Assembly: GCA_027624315.1 (NCBI GenBank)
Contig: JAQBXX010000001.1
Coordinates: 1-62,202 of the forward strand
DNA from: Pseudomonadota bacterium
Lineage (GTDB): Bacteria > Pseudomonadota > Gammaproteobacteria > SURF-13
Reading direction: 5' to 3'
DNA: 62,202 bases
Shown piece after piece: positions 44,193-52,959 of the stretch. The notes beneath the pieces are model-generated. The model did no database searches. It was not told the DNA's origin and saw nothing but the letters and a program-made list of their open reading frames with translations. The translations under genes and the position numbers were made by a program. The stretch's first letter is position 1; every line of letters begins with the position of its first letter.

Positions 44193-45083
44193 ATGAAGCG
44201 CATTATTTTGTTCCTGCTCACCAACCTTGCCGTGGTGTTTGTGCTCAGCATCGTGCTGCAACTGCTGGGTGTAGATACCGCCCTCGAACAGCAAGGCGGC
44301 GGGCTCAACCTGCAAGGGCTGCTGGTCTTTGCCGCCGTATTCGGCATGGGTGGAGCGTTCATCTCGCTCGCGATCTCCAAATGGAGCGCGAAGCGCATGA
44401 CAGGCGCCAGGGTGATTAAGGAGCCGGGCGACCCCACCGAGCGCTGGCTACTGGAGACCGTCCGGCGTCAGGCGCAAAAGGCCGGCATCGGCATGCCTGA
44501 GGTCGCCATCTTCGATTCACCCGAACCCAATGCCTTCGCCACCGGCATGAACCGCAACAGCGCCCTGGTCGCCGTGAGCTCCGGCCTGTTGCGCGCCATG
44601 ACTAAAGACGAGGTTGAAGCGGTGCTGGGTCATGAGATCAGCCACGTAGCCAACGGCGACATGGTGACGCTGGCCCTGATCCAGGGCGTGGTCAACACCT
44701 TCGTGATCTTCCTGTCACGCGTGGTGGGACATGTAGTGGATCGCGTGATACTCAAAAATGATCGCGGGCACGGCATAGGTTTCTTCGTCACGACGATGGT
44801 CGCGCAACTGGTGTTGGGAATACTCGCTTCCGTGGTCGTGGCGTGGTTCAGCCGCCAACGTGAATTCCGCGCCGACGCAGGCAGTGCACGCCTCGAAGGG
44901 CCCAACAAGATGATCGCCGCGCTGGAAAAACTCAAGCTCTCCCACCAGGCCCCGCTGCCGGATCAGTTGGCCGCGTTCGGTATTTCCGGCGGTCCCGGCG
45001 ACGGCCTCAAGCGTTTGTTCATGTCGCACCCGCCGCTGGAGGAACGCATCGCAGCACTGCAAAGCGGACAGTGGCGGGCTTGA
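44193..45083 (+). CDS. htpX: Membrane zinc metalloprotease HtpX
   Basis: 296 aa. Degrades misfolded inner-membrane proteins, active site facing the cytoplasm. Two N-terminal membrane segments ([24 protein letters not shown] and [18 protein letters not shown]), HExxH zinc site [15 protein letters not shown], two further segments (about 150-220), and the third ligand in [12 protein letters not shown]. Full length. AGGGAG ribosome site eight bases upstream. Often stress-induced in other species; no such signal was identified here. Confidence 0.96.
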   Translation: MKRIILFLLTNLAVVFVLSIVLQLLGVDTALEQQGGGLNLQGLLVFAAVFGMGGAFISLAISKWSAKRMTGARVIKEPGDPTERWLLETVRRQAQKAGIGMPEVAIFDSPEPNAFATGMNRNSALVAVSSGLLRAMTKDEVEAVLGHEISHVANGDMVTLALIQGVVNTFVIFLSRVVGHVVDRVILKNDRGHGIGFFVTTMVAQLVLGILASVVVAWFSRQREFRADAGSARLEGPNKMIAALEKLKLSHQAPLPDQLAAFGISGGPGDGLKRLFMSHPPLEERIAALQSGQWRA

Positions 45084-45117
45084 TTTTGCGCTAACCATCC
45101 AACTACCAACAATTAAT

Positions 45118-45190
45118 TCAACGCAAAGACGCCAAGACGCAAAGATTTTTTCAACGCACGTGTCTTTGCGTCTTGGCGTCTTTGCGTTGA
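45118..45190. repeat. Perfect 28-bp inverted repeat (CGCAAAGACGCCAAGACGC type)
   Basis: Arms at 45118-45145 and 45163-45190 are exact complements over 28 bases with a 17-base spacer. A degenerate copy stands at 49573-49629. This CTTTGCGTCTTGGCG motif is a widely scattered bacterial intergenic repeat; no T-run follows, so a terminator role is uncertain. Confidence 0.8.
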
Positions 45191-45214
45191 GCATCTAAAT
45201 ATAAGGGGTATGCT

Positions 45215-46456
45215 GTGTCTTTGATTCGCAGTTTCGCCGGGCTGCGCCCGGCGCCGGAATACGCCGCCGCAGTGGCGGCGCCGCCGTATGATGTCCTGAG
45301 CAGCGACGAGGCGCGCGTGCGCGCCACCGGGCGTCCTTTGAGCTTCCTGCACATCTCCAAACCCGAAATCGACCTAGCGCCGGACGTCGATCCCTGCAGT
45401 CCTGCGGTCTATGCGAAGGGCGCGGAGAATTTTGCCGCGCTCATCAAGCAGGGCGTGCTGCAACGAGACAAGAAGGCGTGCTATTCCGTCTACCGGCTGA
45501 TCATGGGCAGCCATGTTCAGACCGGCATCGTGGCCGCCGCATCGGTCGCGGCCTACGACAACGGGCATATCCGGCGTCATGAACTCACCCGTCCCGACAA
45601 GGAAGACGACCGCGTGCGCCAGATCGACGCGCTCAACGCCCAGACCGGCCCGGTGTTGCTGACCTACCGCCATTCAGACGCCGTTGACGCCATCGTGCGC
45701 ACCATCAGCGCCGATGCGCCCGAATTTGACATCAGCGCCGACGGCGGCGTACACCACGCACTCTGGGTGGTGCGTGATGCGGAAATCGGCCTGCACCTCG
45801 CCGCCGCGCTCGAGTCCGTGCCCACCCTTTACATTGCCGACGGCCATCACCGTGCGGCGGCGGCATCACGCATCGCGGCCAGCCGCCGCGCCGCCAACCC
45901 CGCGCACACGGGCGTGGAGAGCTACAACTATTTCCTCAGTGTGATCTTCCCCGACAACCAGATGCAGATATTCGACTACAACCGCGTGATCCGCGACCTG
46001 AACGGCCTGGCGCGCGAAGACTTCATCCGGCGCGTGGAACAGAGCTTCAGCGTGAGCACGAGCGCTGCTCCGGTAAAGCCCGCGCGTGCGGGGGAGTTCG
46101 GGATGTATCTGCCGGGCCAGTGGTATCGCCTGACGCTCAACAGCGACCTGATGACAGAGCGCGATCCGGTGGCGCGGCTTGACGTCAACCTGCTGGCCGC
46201 GCATCTCATCGAGCCGGTGCTCGGCATCAACGACCCACGCCGCGACAAGCGCATCGATTTTGTCGGCGGCATCCGCGGCCTGCCCGAGCTCGTCAAGCGT
46301 GTGGACAGCGGCGAGATGGCGGTGGCGTTTTCCCTGTTCCCCACCGGCATGCACGATCTGATGGCGGTGGCCGATGCGGGCGAGATGATGCCGCCCAAGT
46401 CCACCTGGTTCGAGCCCAAGCTGGCCGACGGCCTGGTATCGCACGTCCTCGATTAA
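45215..46456 (+). CDS. DUF1015 family protein
   Basis: 413 aa from GTG 45215 (AGGGG ribosome site upstream). Begins LIRSFAGLRPAPEYAAAVAAPPYDVLSSDEAR, the DUF1015 signature, with the conserved LYIADGHHRAAAASRIAASRR and DNQMQIFDYNRVI. Cytoplasmic, function unknown; in other bacteria it is often found near serine or other amino-acid metabolism genes. No operon partner is evident here: repeats lie on both sides. Confidence 0.9.
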   Translation: MSLIRSFAGLRPAPEYAAAVAAPPYDVLSSDEARVRATGRPLSFLHISKPEIDLAPDVDPCSPAVYAKGAENFAALIKQGVLQRDKKACYSVYRLIMGSHVQTGIVAAASVAAYDNGHIRRHELTRPDKEDDRVRQIDALNAQTGPVLLTYRHSDAVDAIVRTISADAPEFDISADGGVHHALWVVRDAEIGLHLAAALESVPTLYIADGHHRAAAASRIAASRRAANPAHTGVESYNYFLSVIFPDNQMQIFDYNRVIRDLNGLAREDFIRRVEQSFSVSTSAAPVKPARAGEFGMYLPGQWYRLTLNSDLMTERDPVARLDVNLLAAHLIEPVLGINDPRRDKRIDFVGGIRGLPELVKRVDSGEMAVAFSLFPTGMHDLMAVADAGEMMPPKSTWFEPKLADGLVSHVLD

Positions 46457-46458
46457 GG

Positions 46459-46590
46459 GAATCTCTGGTGCGTCGTCATTCCGGGCGCAGCGGAGCGGAG
46501 CGGAGACCCGGAATCCAGCAGTTGCAATGCAGTTGTTTACTGGGCTCCCGCTTTCGCGGGAACGACGTTTATTGAGTTATTCAGAGATTC
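46459..46590. repeat. MITE-like element with GGGAATCTCTG ends
   Basis: Nine-base perfect ends GAATCTCTG (46459-46467) and CAGAGATTC (46582-46590) enclose hairpins (CATTCCGGG...CCCGGAATC; CCCGCTTTCGCGGG). The termini resemble those of the elements at 16693 and 20104. Confidence 0.65.
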
Positions 46591-46602
46591 AATTTCCCAG
46601 CC

Positions 46603-47539
46603 TCAGGCATGATCCCCTGAAAAATCGCAGGTGAGTGTCTCACCCGGTTTCTGGAAGTAATAGCCCTGCGCATAATCGAGACCGTACTGCCATAACAGTG
46701 CAAGCGTCGCGGCGTCCTCCACACATTCGGCCACCGTAGCGATCTTCGCCACGCGCGCGGTTTCATGGACCAGCTTGACCATCTCCTGATTCTCGGGCTT
46801 GGCGGCAAGGCCCGGCATAAGAGAGCCGTTGATCTTGAGATAGTCGATCGGGAGATGCTTGAGATAGGCCAAGGTTGCAGGCCCGCTGCCTGAAGGCGAG
46901 TGGTTGAGCACGAAGCGGCAGCGCAGTTCCTTCAAGCCGTTGACGAATTCCTTCGCCTCCCTGAGATTGTCCGCTGCGGAGGCCTCGCGCACCTCGAAGA
47001 TCAGGCCATCACCCGCCAGGCGCACCGCCTTGATGGCTTCGCTGATCCAGGGCAGCAGCGTCTTGTCCGTCATCGTATCCACAAACAGCTTCGTGCGAGC
47101 TGTCGAGCAGCAGGCGATTGCGTTTTTCCGTTTCACGCAGTGACGCCTCACACATGCGATGGGCACGGCGCAGATCGAGATCGGAAAGTTCGCGTATCAG
47201 CGCAAGCTGCAGACGCTCGGCCTGATCCTTCTGCACCATGTCACGCGCCCCATTGCGCAGCGCCTCCAGTGCAGGGCCATGGTCTTCATTGCCGCCGGTG
47301 ACGACGATGAGCGGGACATCCATGCCGGACTCCAGTATCCGCGCGAGCACCTGCTGTACATCCATCTCCGCGAGTCTCGGCACGCTCACGATAAGGTCGA
47401 GCGTCTGGCCTGCGATCGCCGCCTCCACCTCGTCCTGTGTTTCTACGCGCGCGACGCGCACACTGTAACCTGCGCGGCGCAGCAGATTGGCCATCATCTC
47501 GGCATCGTCGGAGGAGTCATCGACGATGAGTAAACGCAC
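46603..47539 (-). pseudogene. FimX-like receiver-EAL gene broken by internal deletion and frameshift
   Basis: From GTG 47539 the first frame encodes a receiver domain (MRLLIVDDSSDDAEMMANLL) that lacks the phospho-acceptor Asp (LDLIVSVPRL), then RETEKRNRLLLDSSHEA, the usual entry to a PAS domain. At about 47085-47095 the reading shifts frame and continues with KLFVDTMTDKTLLPW and the C-terminal half of an EAL domain (GLIFEVRE, LPIDYLKINGSLMPGL, AECVEDAATLALLWQYG, AQGYYFQKPGE), ending TGA. The PAS, GGDEF and first half of EAL are missing. A receiver without its Asp plus this EAL type matches P. aeruginosa FimX, a type IV pilus c-di-GMP effector. FimX identity is likely, not proven. Confidence 0.72.
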
Positions 47540-47584
47540 TGTGTTTTATTTCTTCATCAAACTATTCACGCACCCAAAAAGGGT

Positions 47585-47734
47585 ATTGCTAATGAGTTCA
47601 TTGTTAAGGCTACACTATCCTGTACGTTCCCGCCCCCTGTTTAGGGGGCGGGACAGGGTGGGGGTAGAGCAAACACGGCATCACTCAGGAGACACGATTA
47701 ATGACGACACGTCATTAATCGTGTCTCCTGAGTG
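47585..47734 (-). repeat. Covarying-hairpin GC-core element, copy 2 (minus orientation)
   Basis: Read on the minus strand: perfect 25-base palindrome arms (47682-47706 and 47710-47734, three-base loop, outer part CACTCAGGAG/CTCCTGAGTG), then CTACCCCCACCCTGTCCCG and the GC stem (about 47629-47652), then the tail GTGTAGCC..AACAATGAACTCATTAGC. It lies nine bases after the epmB stop and ahead of the FimX-like gene. Confidence 0.85.
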
Positions 47735-47742
47735 CATGACAT

Positions 47743-48750
47743 TCACGCCAGCACCAGCTTGAATGGCATCCCTTCCTGTTCACGCACCAGGCGCGGCACG
47801 AGATAACCCGGCAGGCAGCTGCGCAGGCCGTGCATCAGGTCATGCGCGCGCGCTTCATCCACTTCGAAGTGCGCCGTGCCCTGCACCCGGTCCAGCAGGT
47901 GCAGGTAGTAGGGCGTGACACCGGCGTCGAACAGTGCCTCGCTCAGTGCGGCCAGGGCCTCCACCGAATCATTGACGCCGGCGAGCAGTACCGACTGATT
48001 GAACAGCACCACCCCCGCCGCAACGAGGCGTCCGAGCGCACGCCGCACCGCGGCATCCATTTCCTGCGCGTGATTGGCATGCACCACCATCACCGGCCTG
48101 AGGCGGCTCCCGGCCAGCCAGCCGAGCAGGGCATCGTCCACGCGCTCCGGCAGCACGATGGGCAAACGGGTGTGTATGCGCAGGGTTTTCACGTGCGCAA
48201 TGGATTGCAGCGCGCGGGACAAGGCCGCCAGGCGCGTGTCGCTCAGGCTGAGCGGATCACCGCCGCTCAGAATCACTTCGCGCAGACTGCTGTCCGCGGC
48301 GATATAGTCCAGCGCCGCGCTCCATCCCTCCTGCGCCGGATTGGCCTCCGCGTACGGAAAGTGGCGGCGGAAGCAATAGCGGCAATGGATGGCGCAGGCC
48401 CCCGTGGCCACGAGCAGTGCGCGCCCCTGATATTTGTGCAATACGCCGGGCACCGGCATGGCGCCAAGGTCGCCCACGGCATCGAAGCGGAACCCCGCGG
48501 TCTCGACACCCTCCTCGGCCAGCGGCAGCACCTGGCGCAACAGTGGATCGTGCACATCGCCCTTGCGCATGCGCGCCACGTAGCCGCGCGGCACGCGCAG
48601 CGAAAAGCCCTCCGCCGCGTGCCGCGCGGGGGACAACAGGCCGGGAGGCAGCTCCAGCAGCTGGAGTAACCGGGCCGGATCGCTGACGGCGTGTGCAAGC
48701 TCGCGTTGCCAGTGCGCCAGCGGCAGAGATGCCAAGGGTTGGGCACTCAT
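47743..48750 (-). CDS. epmB: EF-P beta-lysylation protein, lysine 2,3-aminomutase EpmB
   Basis: 335 aa radical-SAM, PLP enzyme that turns L-alpha-lysine into R-beta-lysine for EF-P modification. Radical-SAM cluster CAIHCRYCFRRHFPY, GGDPLSLSD, and the PLP lysine region near the C-terminus (LLDRVQGTAHFEVDEARA). Shorter than clostridial KamA and matching EpmB length. Divergent from efp, its target. The ATG (48750) comes directly after a repeat arm and has no Shine-Dalgarno site. Confidence 0.94.
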   Translation of the reverse strand: MSAQPLASLPLAHWQRELAHAVSDPARLLQLLELPPGLLSPARHAAEGFSLRVPRGYVARMRKGDVHDPLLRQVLPLAEEGVETAGFRFDAVGDLGAMPVPGVLHKYQGRALLVATGACAIHCRYCFRRHFPYAEANPAQEGWSAALDYIAADSSLREVILSGGDPLSLSDTRLAALSRALQSIAHVKTLRIHTRLPIVLPERVDDALLGWLAGSRLRPVMVVHANHAQEMDAAVRRALGRLVAAGVVLFNQSVLLAGVNDSVEALAALSEALFDAGVTPYYLHLLDRVQGTAHFEVDEARAHDLMHGLRSCLPGYLVPRLVREQEGMPFKLVLA

Positions 48751-48751
48751 G

Positions 48752-48905
48752 TTGCCAAGGAGTCATAAGACAGAGAGGGATTTATTATTTTGTGACTCCT
48801 TGGCAAAATACTGTTTTCCCCTACCCCCACCCTATCCCGCCCCCTAAACAGGGGGCGGGGACGTGTCGTAAAGTGTAGACTTGGCAATGAATTTATCAGT
48901 AAATT
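48752..48905 (+). repeat. Covarying-hairpin GC-core element, copy 3 (epmB-efp gap)
   Basis: Arms TTGCCAAGGAGTCA (48752-48765) and complement (48793-48806). Compared with copies 1, 2 and 4 the outer bases of both arms have changed together (ACTC/GAGT to GCCA/TGGC), preserving pairing. Invariant CTACCCCCACCCTATCCCG and GC stem follow, then a 40-base tail ending CAGTAAAT. It occupies nearly the whole 190-base epmB-efp divergence. Confidence 0.85.
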
Positions 48906-48941
48906 TTTCAACGTAAATATCACGCAGAGGCAAAAGACACG

Positions 48942-49511
48942 ATGGCTACCTTCAGTACCAATGAATTCAAAAGCGGTCTCAAAGTGATGCTGGACAATGA
49001 CCCTTGCGCCATCGTCGAAAATGAATTTGTAAAACCCGGCAAGGGGCAGGCCTTCAACCGCGTCAAGATACGCAACCTGAAAACCGGGCGCGTGATCGAG
49101 CGCACCTTCAAATCCGGCGACACCATGGAAGGGGCGGACATCATCGATACCGCCATGCAGTATCTTTATACCGACGGCCAGTTCTGGCACTTCATGGTTC
49201 CTGACACCTTTGAACAGCACATTGCGGATAGTAACGCAGTCGCCGACGCAAAAAAATGGCTCAAGGAACAGGATGTCTGCACCGTTACGCTCTGGAACGG
49301 GCAACCGCTGTTTGTCACTCCTCCCAACTTTGTCACGCTCCGGGTGACCGACACCGACCCCGGCCTGCGCGGCGATACCTCCGGCGGCGGCGGCAAGCCC
49401 GCCACGCTCGAAACCGGCGCCGTGGTACGGGTGCCGTTGTTCATCGAGGTGGGCGAGCTGCTCAAGGTGGACACGCGCACCGGCGAGTATGTGTCGCGCG
49501 TCAAAGAATAG
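48942..49511 (+). CDS. efp: Translation elongation factor P
   Basis: 189 aa. Binds stalled ribosomes between P and E sites and relieves polyproline arrest. KOW-like domain I with the beta-lysylated lysine in [13 protein letters not shown] (K34 equivalent), OB domains II and III, and the C-terminal GEYVSRVKE. The stop is TAG and the C-terminus is as in E. coli, so TAG is a normal stop in this genome. AGAGG ribosome site upstream. The modifying enzymes EpmB and EpmA flank it. Confidence 0.97.
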   Translation: MATFSTNEFKSGLKVMLDNDPCAIVENEFVKPGKGQAFNRVKIRNLKTGRVIERTFKSGDTMEGADIIDTAMQYLYTDGQFWHFMVPDTFEQHIADSNAVADAKKWLKEQDVCTVTLWNGQPLFVTPPNFVTLRVTDTDPGLRGDTSGGGGKPATLETGAVVRVPLFIEVGELLKVDTRTGEYVSRVKE

Positions 49512-49572
49512 CTTCGTTACGGCTGGGTGTAGCCTTAATTGACCCACTTACTCACGTTAGGATGAAAAATGC

Positions 49573-49629
49573 TCAACGCCAAGACGCAGAGATTTTTATT
49601 TTCTTAGCGTCTTTGCGACTTTGCGTTGA
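49573..49629. repeat. Degenerate copy of the CTTTGCG inverted repeat
   Basis: Left arm TCAACGCCAAGACGCAGAG and right arm CTTTGCGACTTTGCGTTGA resemble the perfect repeat at 45118-45190 with several mismatches. Lies between efp and epmA. Confidence 0.65.
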
Positions 49630-49657
49630 GATTTTAGTAATTTAGTAATAGCACCCA

Positions 49658-50665
49658 TTGAAATCCTCGTCCGCCTGGAAACCCGCCGCCACACTTGAGA
49701 CCCTGCGTCTGCGGGCGCGGCTGCTCGCCGCGATCCGGGAATTTTTCGCAACGCGCGGCGTGCTCGAGGTGGACACGCCGGTGCTCTCGCATGCGGCGAG
49801 CACCGACCCGCAATTGCACAGCTTCACCACACACTACAGCGGCCCGGATGCGCCGGATGGGGCGCCGCTGTTTCTGCACACCTCGCCGGAATTTCCCATG
49901 AAACGCCTGCTCGCAGCGGGCAGCGGGCCGATTTACCAGATCGGCAAAGTGTTCCGCAACGGCGAATGCGGGCGCTGGCACAACCCTGAATTCACCCTGC
50001 TCGAGTGGTACCGCCCCGGCTTCGATCACCATGCGCTGATGGACGAGGTCGAGGCGCTGGTGACCGGTCTGCTCGATAGCGGGCTGAAGCAGCCGGCAGC
50101 AAGTGAACGCTTGAGTTACGGCGCGCTGTTCCTGCGCCACACCGGCATTGACCCCCACACCGCCAGCGCCGCCGATCTCAGGGAGTGCGCGCGCGCGCAC
50201 GGCGTGGGCGAAGTGCCGGGCCTCACGCTCGATGAGCGCGATGCCTGGCTCGACCTGCTGCTCACCCATACCGTGATCCCGTGCATGGAACCGCAGCGCC
50301 TGTATTTTGTGTACGACTATCCGGCCTCGCAGGCGGCGCTCGCGCGCATCCGCCCGCCCTCTCCCGGTCAGGCCTGCGCGCTGGCAGAACGCTTCGAGCT
50401 GTTCATCAACGGCATTGAGCTTGCCAATGGATTTCATGAGCTGGCTGACAGCGCCGAACAGCGCCGCCGCTTCGAGCGGGATAACGCACGGCGGCAAACG
50501 CAAGGGCTGCCGACTATGCCCCTCGACGAGCCTCTGCTCGCAGCACTCGATCACGGCCTGCCACCGTGTGCCGGCGTCGCGCTCGGCGTTGACCGGCTAC
50601 TAATGCTCGCCGCCGGCGCCGGCACCATCAGTGAGACCCTCGCCTTCCCCTTTGATCGCGCCTGA
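49658..50665 (+). CDS. epmA: EF-P lysyl-transferase EpmA (GenX/PoxA)
   Basis: 335 aa lysyl-tRNA-synthetase paralogue lacking the anticodon domain; it ligates R-beta-lysine to EF-P. Class II motifs: motif 2 FRNGECGRWHNPEFTLLEWYR, motif 3 GVALGVDRLLMLAAG, and ELANGFHELAD. Start is TTG 49658 (KSSSAWKPAATLETLRLRARL), the only start that gives the whole N-terminus; no good ribosome site is seen. Follows efp after a repeat. Confidence 0.94.
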   Translation: MKSSSAWKPAATLETLRLRARLLAAIREFFATRGVLEVDTPVLSHAASTDPQLHSFTTHYSGPDAPDGAPLFLHTSPEFPMKRLLAAGSGPIYQIGKVFRNGECGRWHNPEFTLLEWYRPGFDHHALMDEVEALVTGLLDSGLKQPAASERLSYGALFLRHTGIDPHTASAADLRECARAHGVGEVPGLTLDERDAWLDLLLTHTVIPCMEPQRLYFVYDYPASQAALARIRPPSPGQACALAERFELFINGIELANGFHELADSAEQRRRFERDNARRQTQGLPTMPLDEPLLAALDHGLPPCAGVALGVDRLLMLAAGAGTISETLAFPFDRA

Positions 50666-50761
50666 AAAAGCATCCCGCTGCCGCATCTTTCCGAGGCTTG
50701 CGTTTGCGCGCGGCGTTCGCTACTATCTGTCGCAGTGTGTCCTTTCATGGCATGCACAAGT

Positions 50762-50792
50762 GCCTGAGACTACAGTTTTTTTGCAGCCTCAG
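50762..50792 (+). terminator. Hairpin between epmA and the cold shock gene
   Basis: CCTGAG...CTCAGG arms with an internal run of seven T. The rest of the 183-base gap 50666-50848 would form the leader of the cold shock gene; a small stem GGCGGTGTTTTCCGCC stands at about 50803-50818. I could not recognise a classic cold box. Confidence 0.4.
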
Positions 50793-50848
50793 GAATTTAA
50801 TCCGGCGGTGTTTTCCGCCCTATATTTATGAGTAAGAGATAGTCATTT

Positions 50849-51055
50849 ATGAAAAATGGTACTGTAAAATGGTTTAACGATTCCAAGGGCTTTGGATTCA
50901 TCTCCCCCACCGACGGCGGCGACGACATCTTCGTACACTACTCCACGGTGCAAGGCGACGGATTCAAGTCCCTGGCCGAAGGTCAGGCGGTGGAATTCGA
51001 AGCCACGCGTGGCCCCAAAGGGATGCAGGCCACCAAGGTAGTTATCAAGGCCTGA
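50849..51055 (+). CDS. Cold-shock family RNA-binding protein
   Basis: 68 aa, the standard CspA size. RNP1 KGFGFISP and RNP2 DIFVHYS are intact within [19 protein letters not shown] single OB fold that binds single-stranded RNA/DNA and melts mRNA structure. Whether it is cold-induced cannot be said from the sequence; the 180-base leader is compatible with thermosensitive regulation. Confidence 0.96.
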   Translation: MKNGTVKWFNDSKGFGFISPTDGGDDIFVHYSTVQGDGFKSLAEGQAVEFEATRGPKGMQATKVVIKA

Positions 51056-51095
51056 AGCCTGACGTCAGTCGCTTAAAACAATAATAAATTTATTC

Positions 51096-51192
51096 CCCGC
51101 GCTCTTGGCGCGGGCTCCTTGACAATGGGGTTTCCAAAGGGGAGAAGTGCAACTCCCCCCTTTGGTCGCCCGCGCGGTTTTATACCGCGCGG
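51096..51192. terminator. Three hairpins between the cold shock gene and mutM
   Basis: CCCGCGC/GCGCGGG (51096-51114), CCAAAGGGGAG with CTCCCC..TTTGG (51134-51165), and CCGCGCGGT/ACCGCGCGG (51170-51192). They separate two convergent transcripts and probably terminate both. The rest of the gap 51056-51251 shows nothing coding. Confidence 0.5.
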
Positions 51193-51251
51193 TACGAAAT
51201 TAAATTGACCTCCCACTTGATGCTCCGTAGAGTGCAGGGTGTGCTGCGTGT

Positions 51252-52067
51252 TCAGCGCTGACACCGCACGCAATAATACGTTGCACGCTGCCCCTGCCTG
51301 AGTTGCCGCACGGGGTGCCCGCAGGCCTGACACGGCAGGCCATCGCGCCCGTACACGGCTAGCTGCTGCTGGAAATAACCGGGCGTTCCATCGCTACTGC
51401 GAAAATCGCGCAGCGTCGTACCCCCCTGTACAATCGCCTTGCGCAACACCTCCCGAATGGACTGCACCAGAAGCTCGCAGCGTTGCCGTGAGAGGCGGCC
51501 TGCGGCGCGCTGCGGATGAATGCCCGCAGCAAACAGGGCCTCACTGGCGTAGATATTACCGACCCCGACCACCATACGGCTGTCCATGATGAACAGCTTT
51601 ATCGCCGTGCGCCGGCCACGTGCACGGCGATAAAGATAAGCGCCGCTGAAATCATCGCCCAGGGGCTCCGGGCCGAGCGCGCTCAGCAATGGATGCGTGA
51701 GGGGATCGGCCTCGGTCCATAATGCCGCGCCGAAGCGGCGCGGATCACGCAGCCGCAGACAGGTGTGATCGGTGAACACAATATCGAGGTGGTCGTGTTT
51801 TTCCGCGGGGGTGGATGCGGGCAGTATGTGCAGGCGGCCCGACATGCCGAGGTGCAGAATGACGGTACCCACGCGGCTACGCAGCAGCAGGTACTTGCCG
51901 CGCCGTTCTGCGGCTTCAATCGCGTGCCCCGGCAACCGGCGCGCCAGCGCACGCGGCACCGGCCAGCGCAGACGCGCATCGCGCACCACCACACGGGCGA
52001 CCGTTTTCCCCACACTATGACGCGCAATGCCGCGCCGTGTGGTTTCCACCTCCGGCAATTCGGGCAT
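51252..52067 (-). CDS. mutM: Formamidopyrimidine-DNA glycosylase
   Basis: 271 aa. Removes 8-oxoguanine and FaPy lesions and nicks the abasic site. Catalytic N-terminal Pro and Glu in MPELPEVETTRRG, Lys in LHLGMSGRLHI, H2TH motif GVGNIYASEALFAAGIHP, and a complete four-Cys zinc finger CQACGHPVRQ...YYCVRCQR at the end. Last gene of the minus-strand run that includes the ABC cluster; two bases separate it from the DUF4340 gene. Confidence 0.96.
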   Translation of the reverse strand: MPELPEVETTRRGIARHSVGKTVARVVVRDARLRWPVPRALARRLPGHAIEAAERRGKYLLLRSRVGTVILHLGMSGRLHILPASTPAEKHDHLDIVFTDHTCLRLRDPRRFGAALWTEADPLTHPLLSALGPEPLGDDFSGAYLYRRARGRRTAIKLFIMDSRMVVGVGNIYASEALFAAGIHPQRAAGRLSRQRCELLVQSIREVLRKAIVQGGTTLRDFRSSDGTPGYFQQQLAVYGRDGLPCQACGHPVRQLRQGQRATYYCVRCQR

Positions 52068-52069
52068 GA

Positions 52070-52957
52070 TCAGGGTACGGCGTGTGCGCTGAGACTGAAC
52101 AGTTGCCCGCTGGCCGCCGCCGGAAAATGGTACTGCACGCCAAGGTCGGCCCGCGCCAGCACCAGGCCCGGCGCGCGGCTCACGATATCGAAACGCAGCG
52201 GCTGCTCTGCGCCCTCCAGATGAACAAAGATCATATTCTCCGGCTCCGCGCCAGCGCTCGCAGGTGTGACATAGGGGCGTACCTGGATCGCGCGTGCACG
52301 GCGCCAGGCATCGAGCAGCGCATTGACCCTATCCATCGACACCCCAGTCTCCGGCGGCACCTGCGCGCGGTTCGGTGCCTGCATCCAGCCGCCCTCGCCC
52401 ACCCGCACCAGGCGCAGGGCGGGCAGATCGATCTGCGTGAGGCGGCTCCCCGGCGCGAGCAGCGCGCTATCGGCAAATGCGGTGAACTCGCCAATCAGGT
52501 CGAAATACACGGTGTCGCTGATGAGGTGCACGCTGTCACCGACGCGCACGTAACGGCGTCCATTGAGCGGCTCGGTAGCGCCGAAGGCGAGCTCGGTAGT
52601 GCCGAGCCACAGCCGCGCGCGCGGCTTATCGAGCTTGAATTCGGCCAGCCGCACCGTGGCGGCGTCCAGGCGCGCGTGGCTCTCCGCCTGCGCCACCTGC
52701 AACACGGTCTCGACGCGGAAGGTATTGGCGGGCATACGCACCGGCGCCGTCATGATCCAGTCCTGCGCCTGTTTTTCCAGCATGATTGGCGCGGCGCCGT
52801 CGCGTTCGATGCGCAGATGCGTAATGCTCGCCGGCACGAGCGTGGTGAGTTTGGGCAACGGCGGCGCATTGTTGAGGCCGGGCAGATAGATGACCACCAG
52901 CACCAGCAGCGCCACACCGCCGAGTAATGCCAGATTGAGCCAGTTGCGTGTGGTCAC
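52070..52957 (-). CDS. DUF4340 protein of the Gld-type ABC cluster
   Basis: 295 aa with one N-terminal membrane segment (WLNLALLGGVALLVLVVIYLPG) and an extracytoplasmic region of two DUF4340-like repeats (LRIERDGAAPIMLEKQAQDWIMTAPV; DLPALRLVRVGEGGWMQAP). Regularly follows GldG-like genes; thought to be a partner of that ABC system, function unknown. Two bases after the GldG-like stop, two before mutM. Confidence 0.85.
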   Translation of the reverse strand: MTTRNWLNLALLGGVALLVLVVIYLPGLNNAPPLPKLTTLVPASITHLRIERDGAAPIMLEKQAQDWIMTAPVRMPANTFRVETVLQVAQAESHARLDAATVRLAEFKLDKPRARLWLGTTELAFGATEPLNGRRYVRVGDSVHLISDTVYFDLIGEFTAFADSALLAPGSRLTQIDLPALRLVRVGEGGWMQAPNRAQVPPETGVSMDRVNALLDAWRRARAIQVRPYVTPASAGAEPENMIFVHLEGAEQPLRFDIVSRAPGLVLARADLGVQYHFPAAASGQLFSLSAHAVP

Positions 52958-52959
52958 GG

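Noticed and set aside
45118-45190. CRISPR repeat units in the CTTTGCG repeats
   Set aside because: They are inverted, not direct, with no regular spacers and no cas genes.
51073-51333. 86-aa minus-strand ORF after the cold shock gene
   Set aside because: It is built from terminator hairpins and the antisense or out-of-frame 3' end of mutM.
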